A stretch of 64,000 nt of DNA from Microbulbifer pacificus (GCF_033723955.1 NZ_CP137555.1:310001-374000), one strand, 5' to 3'; positions 17,860 through 27,033 are shown, counted from the stretch's first letter. The notes: generated by a model not told the origin, from the sequence alone. Numbers and translations are program-made.

Positions 17860-18787
17860 AATACGATCGATTTCGTAAAAGAAATCGCCGCAGCGCGCCC
17901 TGCTGGATGGCCACACCCAGAAGAATCAACCCAAGGCCTGCGATGGTCGCCATGTGTATTTGCTCACCTACAAGCAGTGCAATCAGCAGCAGCGATAGCG
18001 GCGGCGACAGATAGATAAAGTTGCTGATGCGCGCGGTATTGTCACAACTCATGAGCGCACCTTGCCACAGCAGAAACGCGATGCCCATTTCAAACAGCCC
18101 CACATAGACGGCACCCAGCCAGCCGGCCAGCGGTGGCCACTGCCAACCGCCCTGCCACCATATCGCCAGCATCAACCACGGCAGCCCACAGCAGAATGTC
18201 AGTAGCAGGTTCACCGCGGCATTGCCGCCGATGCGGGTATTCAACAGCCAATAGCAGGACCAGATCACTGTACTGAGCAGCGCCAGAGCAACGCCGACTG
18301 GTTGATCAAACTGAAGAGAGAAAACATCCCCCCGGGTCGCAATCACCAGTACACCGGTGTAACACACGAGGCCCGCCAGCAGATCCTGGCGACGCAATTT
18401 CTGCTTCAGCAACGGCACGGACAACAGTGCCAGCACCACACCCCAGGTATAGTTCAGGGGTTGCGCCTGCTGCGCGGGCAACAGGGCGTAGGCGTTGAAC
18501 AGGATCAGGTAATAGAGGAACGGATTGCAGAACCCTAGGGCGAGATACCACTTGTAGTTGGCTCGCCAGCTGGTGGCAAGCTCGGGCAGCCGGCGCTGCC
18601 AGCAGATCGCACCAAACATGAATATCGCCGATACCACCGAGGCGATGGTCACCAATTGCAGGGGCGAGAGATATTGCAACGACAACTTGAACGCACTGGC
18701 CACGGTGGACCAGCAGAGCACTGCCGCCAACACCAGCACCGTCGCACGACGATTGCCCTGTATCACGGAAACTGATTGTTCAGTCAT
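17858..18787 (-). CDS. EamA/DMT-family transporter
   Basis: A 309-residue drug/metabolite transporter with ten predicted membrane spans in two EamA repeats. The first begins ATVLVLAAVLCWSTVASAFKLSL, the second around QPVGVALALLSTVIWSCYWLLNTRIGG. The family exports amino acids, metabolites or small toxins across the inner membrane, and sequence alone does not give the substrate. The C-terminus is Arg-rich (FLLRNRSY). It lies downstream of the Lrp-type regulator on the same strand, but a strong hairpin separates them, so it is probably its own unit. An amino-acid exporter role next to an Lrp regulator and putA would be reasonable but is inference. Confidence 0.88.
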   Translation of the reverse strand: MTEQSVSVIQGNRRATVLVLAAVLCWSTVASAFKLSLQYLSPLQLVTIASVVSAIFMFGAICWQRRLPELATSWRANYKWYLALGFCNPFLYYLILFNAYALLPAQQAQPLNYTWGVVLALLSVPLLKQKLRRQDLLAGLVCYTGVLVIATRGDVFSLQFDQPVGVALALLSTVIWSCYWLLNTRIGGNAAVNLLLTFCCGLPWLMLAIWWQGGWQWPPLAGWLGAVYVGLFEMGIAFLLWQGALMSCDNTARISNFIYLSPPLSLLLIALLVGEQIHMATIAGLGLILLGVAIQQGALRRFLLRNRSY

Positions 18788-18865
18788 TTTTTTGACACCG
18801 ACTGACAGAACCGATGAGTCATACGGTTTTATTTATTCGACTAAAAATTTTTTATCGCTACAAAC

Positions 18866-18898
18866 AAAGATGGCAGGCGCCAGGCGCCTGCCATCTTT
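18866..18898 (-). terminator. rho-independent terminator of the Lrp-type regulator gene
   Basis: A perfect 16-bp inverted repeat around one central base (left arm 18866-18881, right arm 18883-18898), followed on the minus strand by TTTGTTTG. It lies 17 bases past the stop of the regulator gene. Confidence 0.75.
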
Positions 18899-18914
18899 AC
18901 CGGACGCTAGCGAA

Positions 18915-19418
18915 TCAGCGCTTGCCGCTTTTGGGCTCTGGATCGGGAACCGCAACCGAAGTATCGGTTTTCACTTCCTCTATAACCACATAGGTGTGGG
19001 TTTCGCGTACACCGGGTACGGAAGCCAGCTTTTCGCCAAGGAATTGGCGGTAACCGAGCATATCCTTGATGCGGATTTTTACCAGGTAGTCGAAACCACC
19101 GGCAACCATATGACATTCCTGAACCTCGTCGAGGCCGGACACATGTTTATTGAAGGCTTCCAGTGCTTCGGTCGCGGTATCCGTCAGGGATACCTGGATA
19201 TAGACGACCAGGCCCGCATGTACCTTCAGCGGATCGAGCAGCGCCACATAGTCCTTGATGAACCCCTCGCGCTCGAGCCGCTTCACCCGCTCAAGGCAGG
19301 GTGTGGGGCTCAAATTGACGCGACGGGCCAGCTCCACATTGGGAAGGCGGCCTGCACGCTGCAGAATCCGCAGAATCTGACGGTCAATACGATCCAGATC
19401 TTCCAACTTACGAGACAT
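18915..19418 (-). CDS. Lrp/AsnC-family regulator, probably of proline catabolism (PutR-like)
   Basis: A 167-residue feast/famine regulator: N-terminal helix-turn-helix (LDRIDRQILRILQRAGRLPNVELARRVNLSPTPCLERVKRLEREGFI) and a C-terminal RAM ligand-binding domain (VQECHMVAGGFDYLVKIRIKDM). It is divergent from putA across 149 bases. The putA product here lacks the N-terminal ribbon-helix-helix domain that autoregulates enterobacterial putA, so an adjacent Lrp-type activator is the expected arrangement, as known for PutR in Vibrio, Agrobacterium and others. The C-terminal tail after residue 150 is polar and extended. The proline link is inference from gene order. Confidence 0.9.
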   Translation of the reverse strand: MSRKLEDLDRIDRQILRILQRAGRLPNVELARRVNLSPTPCLERVKRLEREGFIKDYVALLDPLKVHAGLVVYIQVSLTDTATEALEAFNKHVSGLDEVQECHMVAGGFDYLVKIRIKDMLGYRQFLGEKLASVPGVRETHTYVVIEEVKTDTSVAVPDPEPKSGKR

Positions 19419-19567
19419 GACAAAATACCCTACTGGTGATCAAGCTAATACGCCCTATATTTAACCACACTCTTTTCTAAAATGGCGATTAATTCTGGGA
19501 CACTTACCACATAATCCGGGTTTTTATCCTGCACCCATTTGTACCAGGGAGTTTCGAGGGAAAATCT

Positions 19568-22500
19568 ATGCCAACACACTTCGCCGGGGATCTGAAGAAC
19601 GCGCGCCAGAAGGCCCGTGAATACCTGCATGCCGACGAAAACCAGTGCGTCAGCGAACTGCTGGCCGCCCCGCGCCCGGGCGAGGCCCTGCGCGAGAAGA
19701 TCCTCGCCACTGCCAGCCAGCTGGTGGTGAAATCCCGCGAGCAGCGCAGCAAGCGCGGCACGCTGGACGCCTTCCTGCAGCAATTTGGCCTTTCCAATAA
19801 GGAAGGTGTAGCCCTGATGTGTCTGGCGGAGTCCCTGTTGCGGGTACCGGATGCCGATACTGCAGACAAGCTGATTGCGGAAAAGGTTCACTCCGGGGAC
19901 TGGTCCAGCCACCGCGGCCAGTCTGATTCCCTGTTCGTGAATGCCTCCACCTGGGGCCTGATGCTCACCGGCAGCATCGTCGAGCTGGATCCGGATATTA
20001 CCGAAAAACCGTCCACCTGGATGAAGAGACTCGTCAGTCGCATGGGCGAGCCCATGGTCCGCACCTCCATGATGCAGGCCATGAAGATCATGGGTGGCCA
20101 GTACGTCCTCGGTCGCACCATCAAGGAAGCCCTGAAGCGCGGCCCGGCGGAGAACAAGCCCGGCACCCGCTTCTCTTTCGACATGCTGGGCGAAGGCGCC
20201 CGCACCATGGCAGACGCCAAGCGCTACTTCGACTCCTACATGATGGCCATCGAAGCCATCGGTGCCGACAACACCAAGCGCGATGTAGTGGAAGCCAACG
20301 GCATCTCCATCAAGCTCTCCGCCCTGCACCCGCGCTACAGCGAACTGCAGCGCGAGCGCGTAATGACCGAGCTCCTGCCGCAGGTAAAAGCCCTGTGTGC
20401 CGCCGCCGCCAAATACCAGATGGGCCTCAACATCGACGCCGAGGAAGCGGACCGCCTGGATATCTCCCTGGATATTTTCGAAGCCCTGGCCCGCGATCCG
20501 GAACTGAGCGACTGGCAGGGTCTCGGCTTTGTACTGCAGGCCTACCAGAAGCGCGCGCCCCACGTGGCGGACTGGCTGATCGCGCTGGGCCGCGACAGCG
20601 GCCGCAAGCTGATGGTGCGACTGGTAAAAGGTGCCTACTGGGACAGCGAGATCAAACACGCCCAGCAGATGGGCCTGAGCGACTACCCGGTATACACCCG
20701 CAAATGCCACACCGACCTCTCCTACCAGGTGTGTGCGCGCAAACTGCTGGATGCCAACGATGCGATCTACCCGCAGTTTGCCACCCACAACGCCTACACC
20801 GTGGGCCTGATCCTGGAAATGGCCGGCAACCGCAGCGACTTTGAATTCCAGCGCCTGCACGGTATGGGCCACCTGCTGTACGACCAGATCGAAGCGGTAC
20901 ACGGCAAGCGCGTGCCGGTACGCGTTTACGCCCCGGTGGGCGCACACCGCGACCTGCTGCCCTACCTGGTGCGCCGCCTGCTGGAAAACGGGGCCAACAG
21001 CTCGTTCGTAAACCGTTTTATGGATGAGAACACCCCGGTCAACGTACTGGTGCAGGACACCCTGAAACTGAGCGAAGCCTGCAACCCCTACCGCCACCCG
21101 GAAATTCCGGTGCCGGGCGATATCTATATCGGCCACGAGGTTCTGCCGCGGAAAAATTCCCATGGCTTCGAGCTCACCGACCCCATCGCTTTTGCTCCCC
21201 TGAAGCAGGCCGTGGAAGCCTCTGCAGGCAAGACCTGGACCGGTGGCCCGATTGTCGACGGTATTGCCGGCAAAGCCGATCTGGCGGTAGTCAACCCCGC
21301 TACCGGTGAAGTGGTTGGCCACACCGCCAATACCGACGCAGCGCTGATCGACCAGGCATTTACTTCTGCCGCCGAACACCAGCGCGCGTGGAACCGTATT
21401 GGCGGTGAAGCCCGTGCAAATATTCTCGACAAGGTTGCCGATCTGTACGAGCAGCATATCGACGAACTGGTGGCGATGATCTGCCGCGAAGCCGGCCGCA
21501 CCCTGAACGACGGCATCAGTGAAGTGCGTGAGGCAGTGGACTTCTGCCGCTACTACGCCAACGGCGCGCGCCAGCACTTCAGCAAGCCTACCGTTCTGCC
21601 CGGGCCCACCGGCGAGAGCAACGAGCTGAGCCTGTGTGGACGCGGTGTGTTCGTGTGTATCAGCCCGTGGAACTTCCCACTGGCGATCTTCACCGGTCAG
21701 GTGGTTGCGGCGCTGGCCGCAGGTAACGCGGTAATGGCGAAGCCTGCGGAACAGACCCCGCTGATCGCTGCCCGCGCCGTGCAGCTGATGCATGAAGCCG
21801 GCATCCCGAAGAAGATTCTGCACCTGATCACCGGCACCGGCGCCGCCATCGGCAAACCGCTACTGGATCACCCGCGCGTTGCCGGCGTGGCCTTTACCGG
21901 CTCCACCGAAACCGCCAAGCACATCAACATGCAACTGGCGGCCAAAGACGGTCCCATCGTGCCGTTGATCGCCGAAACCGGCGGCCAGAACGTGATGATC
22001 GTGGATTCCACCGCACTGCCCGAGCAGGTAGTGGACGACGTCATCAACTCCGCATTCCTGAGTGCCGGTCAGCGCTGTTCTGCACTGCGCATCCTGTGTG
22101 TACAGGACGTGATCGCAGACAACCTGCTGAACATGCTGAAAGGTGCGTGTGAGGAGCTGGTACTGGGCGATCCATCCAAACTGGAAACCGATATCGGCCC
22201 GGTGATCGACGAGAAAGCCCTCGGCATGCTGGAAAGACACCGCGAACTGATGAATGTGGAAGGCAAAACCCTGTTTGCGTTTGACGAAAGCAAGCGCCCG
22301 CAGAGCGGCACCTTCTTCGGTCCGCAGGTGGTAGAGATCAAGGACATCAATCTGCTGAAACGCGAAGTCTTCGGTCCCTTCCTGCACGTAGTGCGCTTCA
22401 AGGCCGAGGAACTGGAAGAGGTGATCCGTCGTATCAATGCCACCGGCTACGGCCTGACCTTTGGCCTGCACTCCCGCATCGAAGGCCGCGCCGGCGCCAT

Positions 22501-22714
22501 CTTCAAGCGCATTGACGCGGGCAACTGCTACATCAACCGCGACATGGTTGGTGCGGTTGTGGGCGTGAACCCCTTCGGCGGCATGGGCCTCTCCGGCACC
22601 GGCCCCAAAGCGGGCGGCCCACACTACCTGTTCCGCTTTGCCAACGAGAAGACCAAGACGGTCAACACCGTGGCGACTGGTGGCAACACACAGCTGTTCA
22701 CCCTCGGTCAGTAA
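19568..22714 (+). CDS. putA: bifunctional proline dehydrogenase / L-glutamate gamma-semialdehyde dehydrogenase (PutA)
   Basis: A 1048-residue enzyme converting proline to glutamate in two steps with substrate channelling. Residues about 1-530 form the FAD proline dehydrogenase barrel (NIDAEEADRLDISLDIFE, RLVKGAYWDSEIKHAQ, GANSSFVNR). Residues about 570-1030 form the NAD aldehyde dehydrogenase, with SPWNFPLAIFTGQ, Glu803 in ETGGQN and Cys837 in SAGQRCSALR. The ribbon-helix-helix DNA-binding domain of about 1320-residue PutAs is absent, so this is the short type and cannot repress itself. GAGGGA precedes the ATG by seven bases. A strong terminator follows at 22751. The Lrp-type gene upstream is the likely regulator. 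Confidence 0.96.
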   Translation: MPTHFAGDLKNARQKAREYLHADENQCVSELLAAPRPGEALREKILATASQLVVKSREQRSKRGTLDAFLQQFGLSNKEGVALMCLAESLLRVPDADTADKLIAEKVHSGDWSSHRGQSDSLFVNASTWGLMLTGSIVELDPDITEKPSTWMKRLVSRMGEPMVRTSMMQAMKIMGGQYVLGRTIKEALKRGPAENKPGTRFSFDMLGEGARTMADAKRYFDSYMMAIEAIGADNTKRDVVEANGISIKLSALHPRYSELQRERVMTELLPQVKALCAAAAKYQMGLNIDAEEADRLDISLDIFEALARDPELSDWQGLGFVLQAYQKRAPHVADWLIALGRDSGRKLMVRLVKGAYWDSEIKHAQQMGLSDYPVYTRKCHTDLSYQVCARKLLDANDAIYPQFATHNAYTVGLILEMAGNRSDFEFQRLHGMGHLLYDQIEAVHGKRVPVRVYAPVGAHRDLLPYLVRRLLENGANSSFVNRFMDENTPVNVLVQDTLKLSEACNPYRHPEIPVPGDIYIGHEVLPRKNSHGFELTDPIAFAPLKQAVEASAGKTWTGGPIVDGIAGKADLAVVNPATGEVVGHTANTDAALIDQAFTSAAEHQRAWNRIGGEARANILDKVADLYEQHIDELVAMICREAGRTLNDGISEVREAVDFCRYYANGARQHFSKPTVLPGPTGESNELSLCGRGVFVCISPWNFPLAIFTGQVVAALAAGNAVMAKPAEQTPLIAARAVQLMHEAGIPKKILHLITGTGAAIGKPLLDHPRVAGVAFTGSTETAKHINMQLAAKDGPIVPLIAETGGQNVMIVDSTALPEQVVDDVINSAFLSAGQRCSALRILCVQDVIADNLLNMLKGACEELVLGDPSKLETDIGPVIDEKALGMLERHRELMNVEGKTLFAFDESKRPQSGTFFGPQVVEIKDINLLKREVFGPFLHVVRFKAEELEEVIRRINATGYGLTFGLHSRIEGRAGAIFKRIDAGNCYINRDMVGAVVGVNPFGGMGLSGTGPKAGGPHYLFRFANEKTKTVNTVATGGNTQLFTLGQ

Positions 22715-22750
22715 TTTTTCAAAGTTACAAACCGATAGTTACAGACCACA

Positions 22751-22780
22751 AAGCCCGCATGGAAACATGCGGGCTTTTTT
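22751..22780 (+). terminator. rho-independent terminator of putA
   Basis: An 11-bp perfect stem (AAGCCCGCATG with CATGCGGGCTT), a GAAA tetraloop and six T residues, 36 bases past the putA stop. Confidence 0.92.
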
Positions 22781-22787
22781 GTTTACG

Positions 22788-22816
22788 AAAAAAAAGGCCG
22801 GAGGAATCCTCCGGCC
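22788..22816 (-). terminator. rho-independent terminator of the glycine-zipper lipoprotein gene
   Basis: A near-perfect palindrome at 22796-22816 (GGCCGGAGGA, one base, TCCTCCGGCC) next to eight A residues on the plus strand. On the minus strand this is a GC-rich hairpin followed by T8, 53 bases past the lipoprotein stop. Confidence 0.88.
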
Positions 22817-22869
22817 AAGCCAAGTCCTGTGAGTTGCCGAATAGTACTTGGAGTAAATCCAGTGCCCGT

Positions 22870-23265
22870 CTAGTTCAATACGCGATAACCGCGACCGCGC
22901 AGGCAGTTGCGGGTGATGTAATTCGCCTCTACGTTCGAACTGCCGACACCACTGACACCGCCGAGCAGCGCACCGGCGCCGGCACCGGCCGCTGCGGCGC
23001 TACTGGTATCGCCGATAATTGCCCCGAGGGCGCCTCCAAGAAGCGCCCCGCCAACGGCTCTCGTAACACCACGACGTCCAGCGTCATTGCGTGCAGCCGT
23101 GGACAGGCCCCTGCAGTCCGCCAGGTCGAGCTGGTACTGGCGCATGTTGACGCCGTAGGTGTCGATCACGATATTGCCGGCACCGGGTACCTGCTCCTGT
23201 TGGTAGGCGCATCCCAAAAGAGTTGCTGCGCTAAGGCCCACAGCGGCCAAGATCTTGATCTTCAT
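22870..23265 (-). CDS. glycine-zipper lipoprotein
   Basis: A 131-residue envelope protein. The N-terminus is a lipoprotein signal (MKIKILAAVGLSAATLLGC, lipobox LLGC with Cys19). The middle holds a glycine-zipper hydrophobic hairpin (GGALLGGALGAIIGDTSSAAAAGAGAGALLGG, split by a short polar turn), as in Gly-zipper/17-kDa antigen relatives. The C-terminal CLRGRGYRVLN signature is typical of small outer-membrane Gly-zipper lipoproteins of unknown role, and the two further Cys (residues 51 and 122) could form a disulfide. It is a single gene with its own terminator. Function beyond envelope location is not known. Confidence 0.88.
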   Translation of the reverse strand: MKIKILAAVGLSAATLLGCAYQQEQVPGAGNIVIDTYGVNMRQYQLDLADCRGLSTAARNDAGRRGVTRAVGGALLGGALGAIIGDTSSAAAAGAGAGALLGGVSGVGSSNVEANYITRNCLRGRGYRVLN

Positions 23266-23408
23266 TGGCGCTCCTCACCACACTTGTCGCCTGTTTCTTC
23301 TGTAGGTTTAGACGACATTGCGACGGTGTGCCAGCAACCAGAGAAATTTAGCGGTGGGAAAGCAAGACGGTGACCATTGATCCGGAATTGTGCCAACCGA
23401 CGAAAGGG

Positions 23409-24152
23409 CTAACGGTAGAAATAGCGGATAGAAAGCTTCTGGGCCTTCCCCCGCTCGTCATGCAGATTAACGATCCCTCGAAAATACTGAAGACGTCGAT
23501 CTCGCGAGGAGTAAGTTAGGAGCAGGTCACCGGCGAGCCAGCGCAACCAGGGTTGGGCGAGATCTACGTTTAGACAAACATGGTCTGATGCCGTCATGCT
23601 GCCATCGCAGACAACCGCTCTAGCGCGCAGACGGACCGACTGACCGTGCACTGGTGAAACAAAATCAAACTCCACCGTCTCGCCAGATGTGAGCCGCCCC
23701 CAGTGCTCTCGAACGAAAGCATCGAAACCCGCATCGACCACATCCACATTGACATCGGGCACCACAGAATCCTGCCAGCGGCCCTGGGCGCTATTGCGGT
23801 AACGGATTCGCCAATTATCGCCCTCTCGACTCACCTCGCGGATTTCACCGCGGCGAAAATCCTCCTGAATGACTTCGGGGCGCACCTCTCCCGCCATCGA
23901 ATTCGATGAACTATCTTGCGGCAATGACAATCGCTTTTCGGCAATTTTTTGCCCCACAGGGTCGTAATAAAGCACCCGAACATTCCCGCTGTCATCGACC
24001 AGGAAGTATTCGCAGTAGCGCAGTTCGCCGCTGCTGCCGCTCGTAGAGTGCGTAGTTTGGGCCACCCCTGTGACTACCGCCGTCGTTACAACCTCTTCCG
24101 GTGCCGAGCAACTGGAAATTGAGATGGCTGCCGCCGCGATCCAGGACATCAT
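23409..24152 (-). CDS. unrecognised lipoprotein in the ECF/ChrR stress operon
   Basis: A 247-residue protein I do not recognise. From the double ATG at 24149-24152 it reads MMSWIAAAAISISSCSAPEE, a short lipoprotein signal with Cys16 as the lipidation site. The mature part is a soluble, strand-rich domain (LRYCEYFLVDDSGNVRVLYYDP, NWRIRYRNSAQGRWQDSVVPDV, RRLQYFRGIVNLHDERGKAQKL), suggesting a beta-barrel or lipocalin-like envelope fold. It starts two bases after the DUF2878 stop, so it is translationally coupled. In related operons the last position often holds a DUF3833 lipoprotein, but its motifs are not visible here. The longer frame to 24245 would overlap the upstream gene and lose the signal. 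Confidence 0.75.
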   Translation of the reverse strand: MMSWIAAAAISISSCSAPEEVVTTAVVTGVAQTTHSTSGSSGELRYCEYFLVDDSGNVRVLYYDPVGQKIAEKRLSLPQDSSSNSMAGEVRPEVIQEDFRRGEIREVSREGDNWRIRYRNSAQGRWQDSVVPDVNVDVVDAGFDAFVREHWGRLTSGETVEFDFVSPVHGQSVRLRARAVVCDGSMTASDHVCLNVDLAQPWLRWLAGDLLLTYSSRDRRLQYFRGIVNLHDERGKAQKLSIRYFYR

Positions 24153-24154
24153 GT

Positions 24155-24718
24155 TCAGTATCTGAAACTGGATTGCCGCGCCAACTTCATGGCACCGGCA
24201 AGGAAAACGGCCCACAGTAACGACAACAGTAACAAGGTTGCCCAAAGTGGCTCAGACAGTGCCACCGATCCGCCAATGGCGGCACCGAAAAAATAGCTGA
24301 GCGGCCCACCAACGCCACCAAACAAGGCGGCAATGATAAGATTCCGCTGCAGAAAGACAAACGCAAAACGCAGCGCGAGCGCAAAGTTCACCCACAGGCA
24401 TGCTAGCCACAACGGCACCAGAACAAAACGCTCGCTTTCAGGCGTTGGGAAAAAAATGCCAGCCTTGAATAGCAGCGAATCCATACAGATACCGGTGATC
24501 GCAATCAGCCCGACCCAGGCACAGCATCGAACAAGTGGACCAGGGTAATCCCTGCGACGCTTTTGGTCATCGCCGTCAGCGGGCAAACGACAGAACAGGA
24601 AAAAATGCAGTGCAACATTGGCTGCGGTAATACCTACAACGAAGGCATTACCGGGATTTACCACACACAGCAACCAGACGAACTCAAAGGTAACGCCAGC
24701 GATCAGCAAGTGAACCAT
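24155..24718 (-). CDS. DUF2878-family membrane protein
   Basis: About 187 residues and six membrane spans, beginning VHLLIAGVTFEFVWLLCVVNPGNAFVVG and ending with LSYFFGAAIGGSVALSEPLWATLLLLSLLWAVFLAGAM. The family is of unknown function and commonly accompanies cyclopropane fatty acid synthase and DUF1365 genes in ECF/ChrR regulons. I chose ATG 24718 because family members begin directly with the first span. The frame stays open to a TTG at 24790 with a modest GGTAGG site, which would add 24 polar residues, so the start is uncertain. It lies 90 bases after cfa with this start and feeds directly into the lipoprotein gene. Confidence 0.8.
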   Translation of the reverse strand: MVHLLIAGVTFEFVWLLCVVNPGNAFVVGITAANVALHFFLFCRLPADGDDQKRRRDYPGPLVRCCAWVGLIAITGICMDSLLFKAGIFFPTPESERFVLVPLWLACLWVNFALALRFAFVFLQRNLIIAALFGGVGGPLSYFFGAAIGGSVALSEPLWATLLLLSLLWAVFLAGAMKLARQSSFRY

Positions 24719-24808
24719 CGGTGGTGGGGTTCCACCGGCTTTGCTGATATTCACTTCACTGACCGCCCCGACAGGGCCTCTCGCTTTCAAGGAATCGTTA
24801 CCTACCCA

Positions 24809-26191
24809 TCAAGCCAAGCGAGGTAAATGCCGGCAGCGGGGCTTGGCAAATGTGAACTGAGCGGTGCTGATGGCGCGCTCCAGGAAACCGCCCTCGCAAT
24901 AGCAGAAATAGAAATCCCACATATTGATAAAACGTTGGTCAAAGCCCTGATTGCGGATTTCTTCAATGTTTGCAAAGAAAGCATCCCGCCACGCCGCCAG
25001 AGTTTTCGCGTAATCGAAGGTAATATCATCCAGTCCCACGATCTGCATATCCGTATCCTCGGAGATATGCTTGGCAATAATCTGGTTGGATGGCAGGCAA
25101 CCGCCGGGAAAGATATAGCGCTGGATAAAATCGACACTATTTTTGTAGCTGTCAAAGCGCTGGTCCTGAATCGTGATCGCCTGCATGACCATAATGCCGT
25201 CCGGCTTCAACAGGCGACTGCAACGGGAGAAAAACTCGCGGTAGTACTCGTGCCCTACGGCTTCGATCATCTCGATGGAGACCAGCTTGTCAAAATGACC
25301 TTCAAATTGACCATCCAGCTCACGATAATCCCGTAACAACAGAGTAATACGGTCTTCGAGACCCTCGCGTTTTACCCACGCTTGCGCATGTTCAAACTGC
25401 TCTTTGGATATGGTGATGCTGGTGACCCGGCAACCGTGATGCTTGGCGGCATAGATCGCCATTCCGCCCCAGCCGGTACCGATTTCCAGCAGATGATCGG
25501 AAGGCTGCAGGCGCAACTTGCGGCAGATGCGCGCCAGTTTGAACTGCGAGGCCTCTGCAAGGTTTGCGTTAGTATTGGGAAACACCGCAGAGGAATACAG
25601 CATGCTCTTGTCGAGAAACAGCTGGAAAAAATCATTACCCAAATCGTAATGGGCGGAAATGTTTTTGCGCGAGCCGTTAATGGAGTTCGCGTTCAGGCGA
25701 TGCAGACCCCTCAGGAGTAGCTTGGAAACAAAACTCCAACGCGAATCCAATTGTTCCAGCACCGCCATATTGGCCACAAACAAACGGATTACCTGCACCA
25801 GGTCCGGTGAATGCCAGGCGCCATCCATATATGCCTCGCCGGAACCGATGGATCCGCTCAGTAAAACCTGGGTATAGGTGGATAGATCGCTTATGTAAAT
25901 ATGCGCTTCGATCTCCGAGCTCCCCGGCGCCTGCCCGAACTGATACATCACCGGATCAGGCTCGGCCTGCTCGCCCTGCCCTGGCACCAGATTTTCATGC
26001 ACGAACAGGGTACCAACAGATATGTCCGCCATGCGCTGCAATACCAGCTTGCGCGCCAATCGGTCAAACCAATTCGCCGTAGCCTTGCCCCCCAGTGAGT
26101 TCGGTACTTTTGTCACTACAGGTTGCAAATTCACGGCATCCATTGATGCGGACTGGGAAGCGGTCATAGAGACCTGAACTGCAGACTTCAT
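24809..26191 (-). CDS. cfa: cyclopropane-fatty-acyl-phospholipid synthase family methyltransferase
   Basis: A 460-residue SAM-dependent enzyme that adds a methylene (or methyl) group across cis double bonds of membrane phospholipid acyl chains. The N-terminal 150 residues are the lipid-binding extension. The SAM fold opens with HYDLGNDFFQLFLDKSMLYSSAVF, then LLEIGTGWGGMAIYAAKHHGC (motif I), FDKLVSIEMIEAVGHEYY and FPGGCLPS. In photooxidative stress regulons the homologue protects or modifies unsaturated fatty acids, which singlet oxygen attacks; this is known for CfaA of Rhodobacter. The start at 26191 overlaps the DUF1365 stop by four bases. It could be a furan fatty acid pathway-type variant rather than a housekeeping Cfa. 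Confidence 0.92.
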   Translation of the reverse strand: MKSAVQVSMTASQSASMDAVNLQPVVTKVPNSLGGKATANWFDRLARKLVLQRMADISVGTLFVHENLVPGQGEQAEPDPVMYQFGQAPGSSEIEAHIYISDLSTYTQVLLSGSIGSGEAYMDGAWHSPDLVQVIRLFVANMAVLEQLDSRWSFVSKLLLRGLHRLNANSINGSRKNISAHYDLGNDFFQLFLDKSMLYSSAVFPNTNANLAEASQFKLARICRKLRLQPSDHLLEIGTGWGGMAIYAAKHHGCRVTSITISKEQFEHAQAWVKREGLEDRITLLLRDYRELDGQFEGHFDKLVSIEMIEAVGHEYYREFFSRCSRLLKPDGIMVMQAITIQDQRFDSYKNSVDFIQRYIFPGGCLPSNQIIAKHISEDTDMQIVGLDDITFDYAKTLAAWRDAFFANIEEIRNQGFDQRFINMWDFYFCYCEGGFLERAISTAQFTFAKPRCRHLPRLA

Positions 26192-27033
26192 ATCCTGTTG
26201 ACTCCGTCTTCTGATTGCTTTTTATGCGAGCGGTTTGGTTGTTCGGATACCGCCCTGCCCGGATGGGTAAACAGCGGTACGCGTTTAACAAGCAGTTTCA
26301 GTGCCTGCCAATAGATAGCACCGATGACTTTTACGGTATACAGGGGAAACTGGATCAGTTTCTTGCGCAGTACCGCCGGCGATATCTCCTCCCGCACGAG
26401 ACTCATGCAGGCATCGAATACGCATTCACCCGCGTCCAGCGAGCGAATACTGACGGTCAGGCGATCACCCGGGGTGGTGCTGCGCCATTGGTACACTTGG
26501 TCCAGAGGCATGAAAGGCGATACATGCAGGGTCTTTTGAAAACAGGCCTTGTGAACGCGACCGCGCTTCCTTTCCGCGCCTTCCGTATCACGCTGCTCGC
26601 CCACAGCATCCGCAATGGACAAGACATATCCATGTCGCTCGTTCCATGGGGTATTGTGAACATCGAGCAGTAGTGCCTGCACTTCCGTAGCGGAAGAATC
26701 AAAACAGTAATAGACGCTGATCGGATTCATGTTGTAACCGAAATAGCGCCAGTTGGCGAGGAAGGCGATGGGGCCCTGCGGACGATAGCCGCACTCCGCT
26801 TCCACCCGATCACGCACCGCCTGATCCAGTGGCACCGCCGGGTCGCCGTAAAAATCCTCGCGGCGATATTGTGCCGGCGCCCAGCCGCCCACCGACCAGA
26901 GTGGCGTTTGTGCAAGGATTTCCGGCAGCTCATCCAGAAACGCATACACCATAAAGCCGCGGTAGCGGAAGCTGTGGTCCCGCGGCTGGTAACGTCTGTG
27001 CTGAATCCAGCCAGTATAAATACCACTGCGCAC
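26188..27033 (-). CDS. DUF1365 family protein
   Basis: A 281-residue protein of a family nearly always encoded beside cfa and an FAD amine oxidase. Characteristic stretches are SGIYTGWIQHRRYQPRDHSFRYRG at the N-terminus, FLANWRYFGYNMNPISVYYCFD, LLDVHNTPWNERHGYVL and HVSPFMPLDQVYQWRSTTPGD. No catalytic function is established that I can cite; a role in unsaturated-lipid modification is inferred from its partners. It starts with GTG overlapping the upstream TAG by one base (TAGTG) and overlaps cfa by four, so it is tightly coupled on both sides. The C-terminal 30 residues are Arg/Ser-rich and probably disordered. Confidence 0.9.
   Translation of the reverse strand: MRSGIYTGWIQHRRYQPRDHSFRYRGFMVYAFLDELPEILAQTPLWSVGGWAPAQYRREDFYGDPAVPLDQAVRDRVEAECGYRPQGPIAFLANWRYFGYNMNPISVYYCFDSSATEVQALLLDVHNTPWNERHGYVLSIADAVGEQRDTEGAERKRGRVHKACFQKTLHVSPFMPLDQVYQWRSTTPGDRLTVSIRSLDAGECVFDACMSLVREEISPAVLRKKLIQFPLYTVKVIGAIYWQALKLLVKRVPLFTHPGRAVSEQPNRSHKKQSEDGVNRI

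Noticed and set aside
19445..21823. 792-codon open frame on the minus strand opposite putA
   Set aside because: It is antisense to a well-supported PutA coding region and arises from its strong third-position GC bias; no recognisable domain, no ribosome site.
21860..22624. 254-codon minus-strand frame opposite the PutA aldehyde dehydrogenase domain
   Set aside because: Same shadow effect; composition is His/Gln/Val-rich as expected for the complement of GC-rich coding DNA.
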